Part shown: positions 63,577-64,000 of the stretch, one piece after another | How the letters are laid out: the number at the start of each line of letters is the position of its first letter | How positions within the stretch are numbered: the first letter of the stretch is position 1 | Source: Bufo bufo | Lineage: Eukaryota; Chordata; Amphibia; Anura; Bufonidae | Assembly (NCBI RefSeq): GCF_905171765.1 | Contig: NC_053389.1 | Span: 784,182,772 to 784,246,771 of the forward strand | DNA: 64,000 nucleotides | Reading direction: 5' to 3' | Notes under the pieces: generated by a model | Databases searched by the model: none | Seen by the model: the letters and a program-made list of their open reading frames with translations, nothing else | What the model was told of the DNA's origin: nothing | Position numbers and translations under genes: made by a program

Positions 63577-64000
63577 GTAAGAATGCACTATTACAAAGGG
63601 CAGATTCTTCAATGTACCACATACGTAACACTCAAGTAAGAGAGGCTCCTGAGAAGTATCGGAGAGAGACTTCATCCATAATTGATCACAGCTCAGGCTT
63701 ACAGCATTTGGAGGGGTGTGACGAGGCCTAACTTGTTTGTCGCAACGAAACAACATGTTTACCACTGCTGGAGATGGTCTGATGGACCGTTTACAGTCTG
63801 ACTAGAGATTTGAGCGTACAGCCACACATTTACGTTTTTTAATGCAGTTTTTAAGCCAAAATTAGGTACTGCATGATAAAAGGACAGAAAGTATTAAAGG
63901 GGTTTACCCGTTTACATCAACATCCAGTGAGATAATCATTTATGATGATTGCTGTAATATTGTAATGTATTTCTCCACCTTTATTGCTCCTATCTTCTGT
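63577..64000. other. Start of intron 4
   Basis: No further exon is convincing. AAAGGGGTTTACCCGTTTAC at about 63895 after TTAA-like sequence may be the left end of another MITE cut by the window edge. Confidence 0.4.

Noticed and set aside
63504..63731. Unspliced reading of exon 4 as a 75-codon frame
   Set aside because: A strong donor (AAAA|GTAAGA) in the right phase and loss of the heptad pattern after it favour a 48-nt exon.

Overview
The window looks like nuclear DNA of an anuran amphibian. It has eukaryotic hallmarks (GT-AG exons, a TATA box, a vertebrate-type tRNA-Lys, minisatellites), and almost all of it is a layered pile of vertebrate mobile elements: Tc1-like elements, DD37E Tc1-like elements, a piggyBac, palindromic TTAA-target MITEs, Ty3/Gypsy chromoviruses, a Tx1/L1-type LINE and a class I endogenous retrovirus. 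This mix is typical of frogs and toads. The species call is inference.

Layout. 1-680: an intact tRNA-Lys(CTT) gene. 680-2242: a 35-bp minisatellite carrying a MITE and a broken Tc1 element. 4040-16711: a minus-strand endogenous retrovirus with paired 639-bp LTRs, a tRNA-Thr primer site and decayed gag, pol and env. It was later hit by a Tc1 element, a DD37E element (itself split by an unidentified 1.9-kb insertion) and a Tc1-derived MITE. 16913-19270: a second array of the same minisatellite, interrupted by a DD37E element with an open transposase. 19546-20289: a 31-bp satellite of 24 units. 20291-20792: palindromes. About 20800-27350: a plus-strand LINE riddled with MITEs and a Penelope-like insertion. 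27352-29985: a MITE piece, a hAT piece and a minus-strand LINE.

The only host protein-coding gene I can support runs left to right from 31419 to beyond the right edge. It has four tiny exons (31419-31473, 46952-47059, 62172-62234, 63529-63576), all joined in phase 1. They encode a short cytosolic tail, one membrane-spanning segment and the start of a glycosylated, coiled-coil-like stalk. This is the layout of a type II receptor such as a group II C-type lectin; the ligand-binding domain would lie outside the window. Its first two introns (about 15 kb each) are filled with nested transposons.

Intron 1 (31474-46951) holds an inverted pair of LTR-like arms, a Tc1 element split by a young non-autonomous LTR retrotransposon (two 970-bp LTRs with only three differences) and by a TTAA-target palindrome, then a broken piggyBac transposase followed by a large near-perfect palindrome. 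Intron 2 (47060-62171) holds a Ty3/Gypsy chromovirus (47709-59549) with a MITE in its 5' LTR, an LTR fragment, a second chromovirus in opposite orientation and a DD37E element nested inside. The target duplications give a clear order of events in several places.

Apart from the tRNA, two DD37E transposase frames and the host exons, essentially every coding region here is broken.
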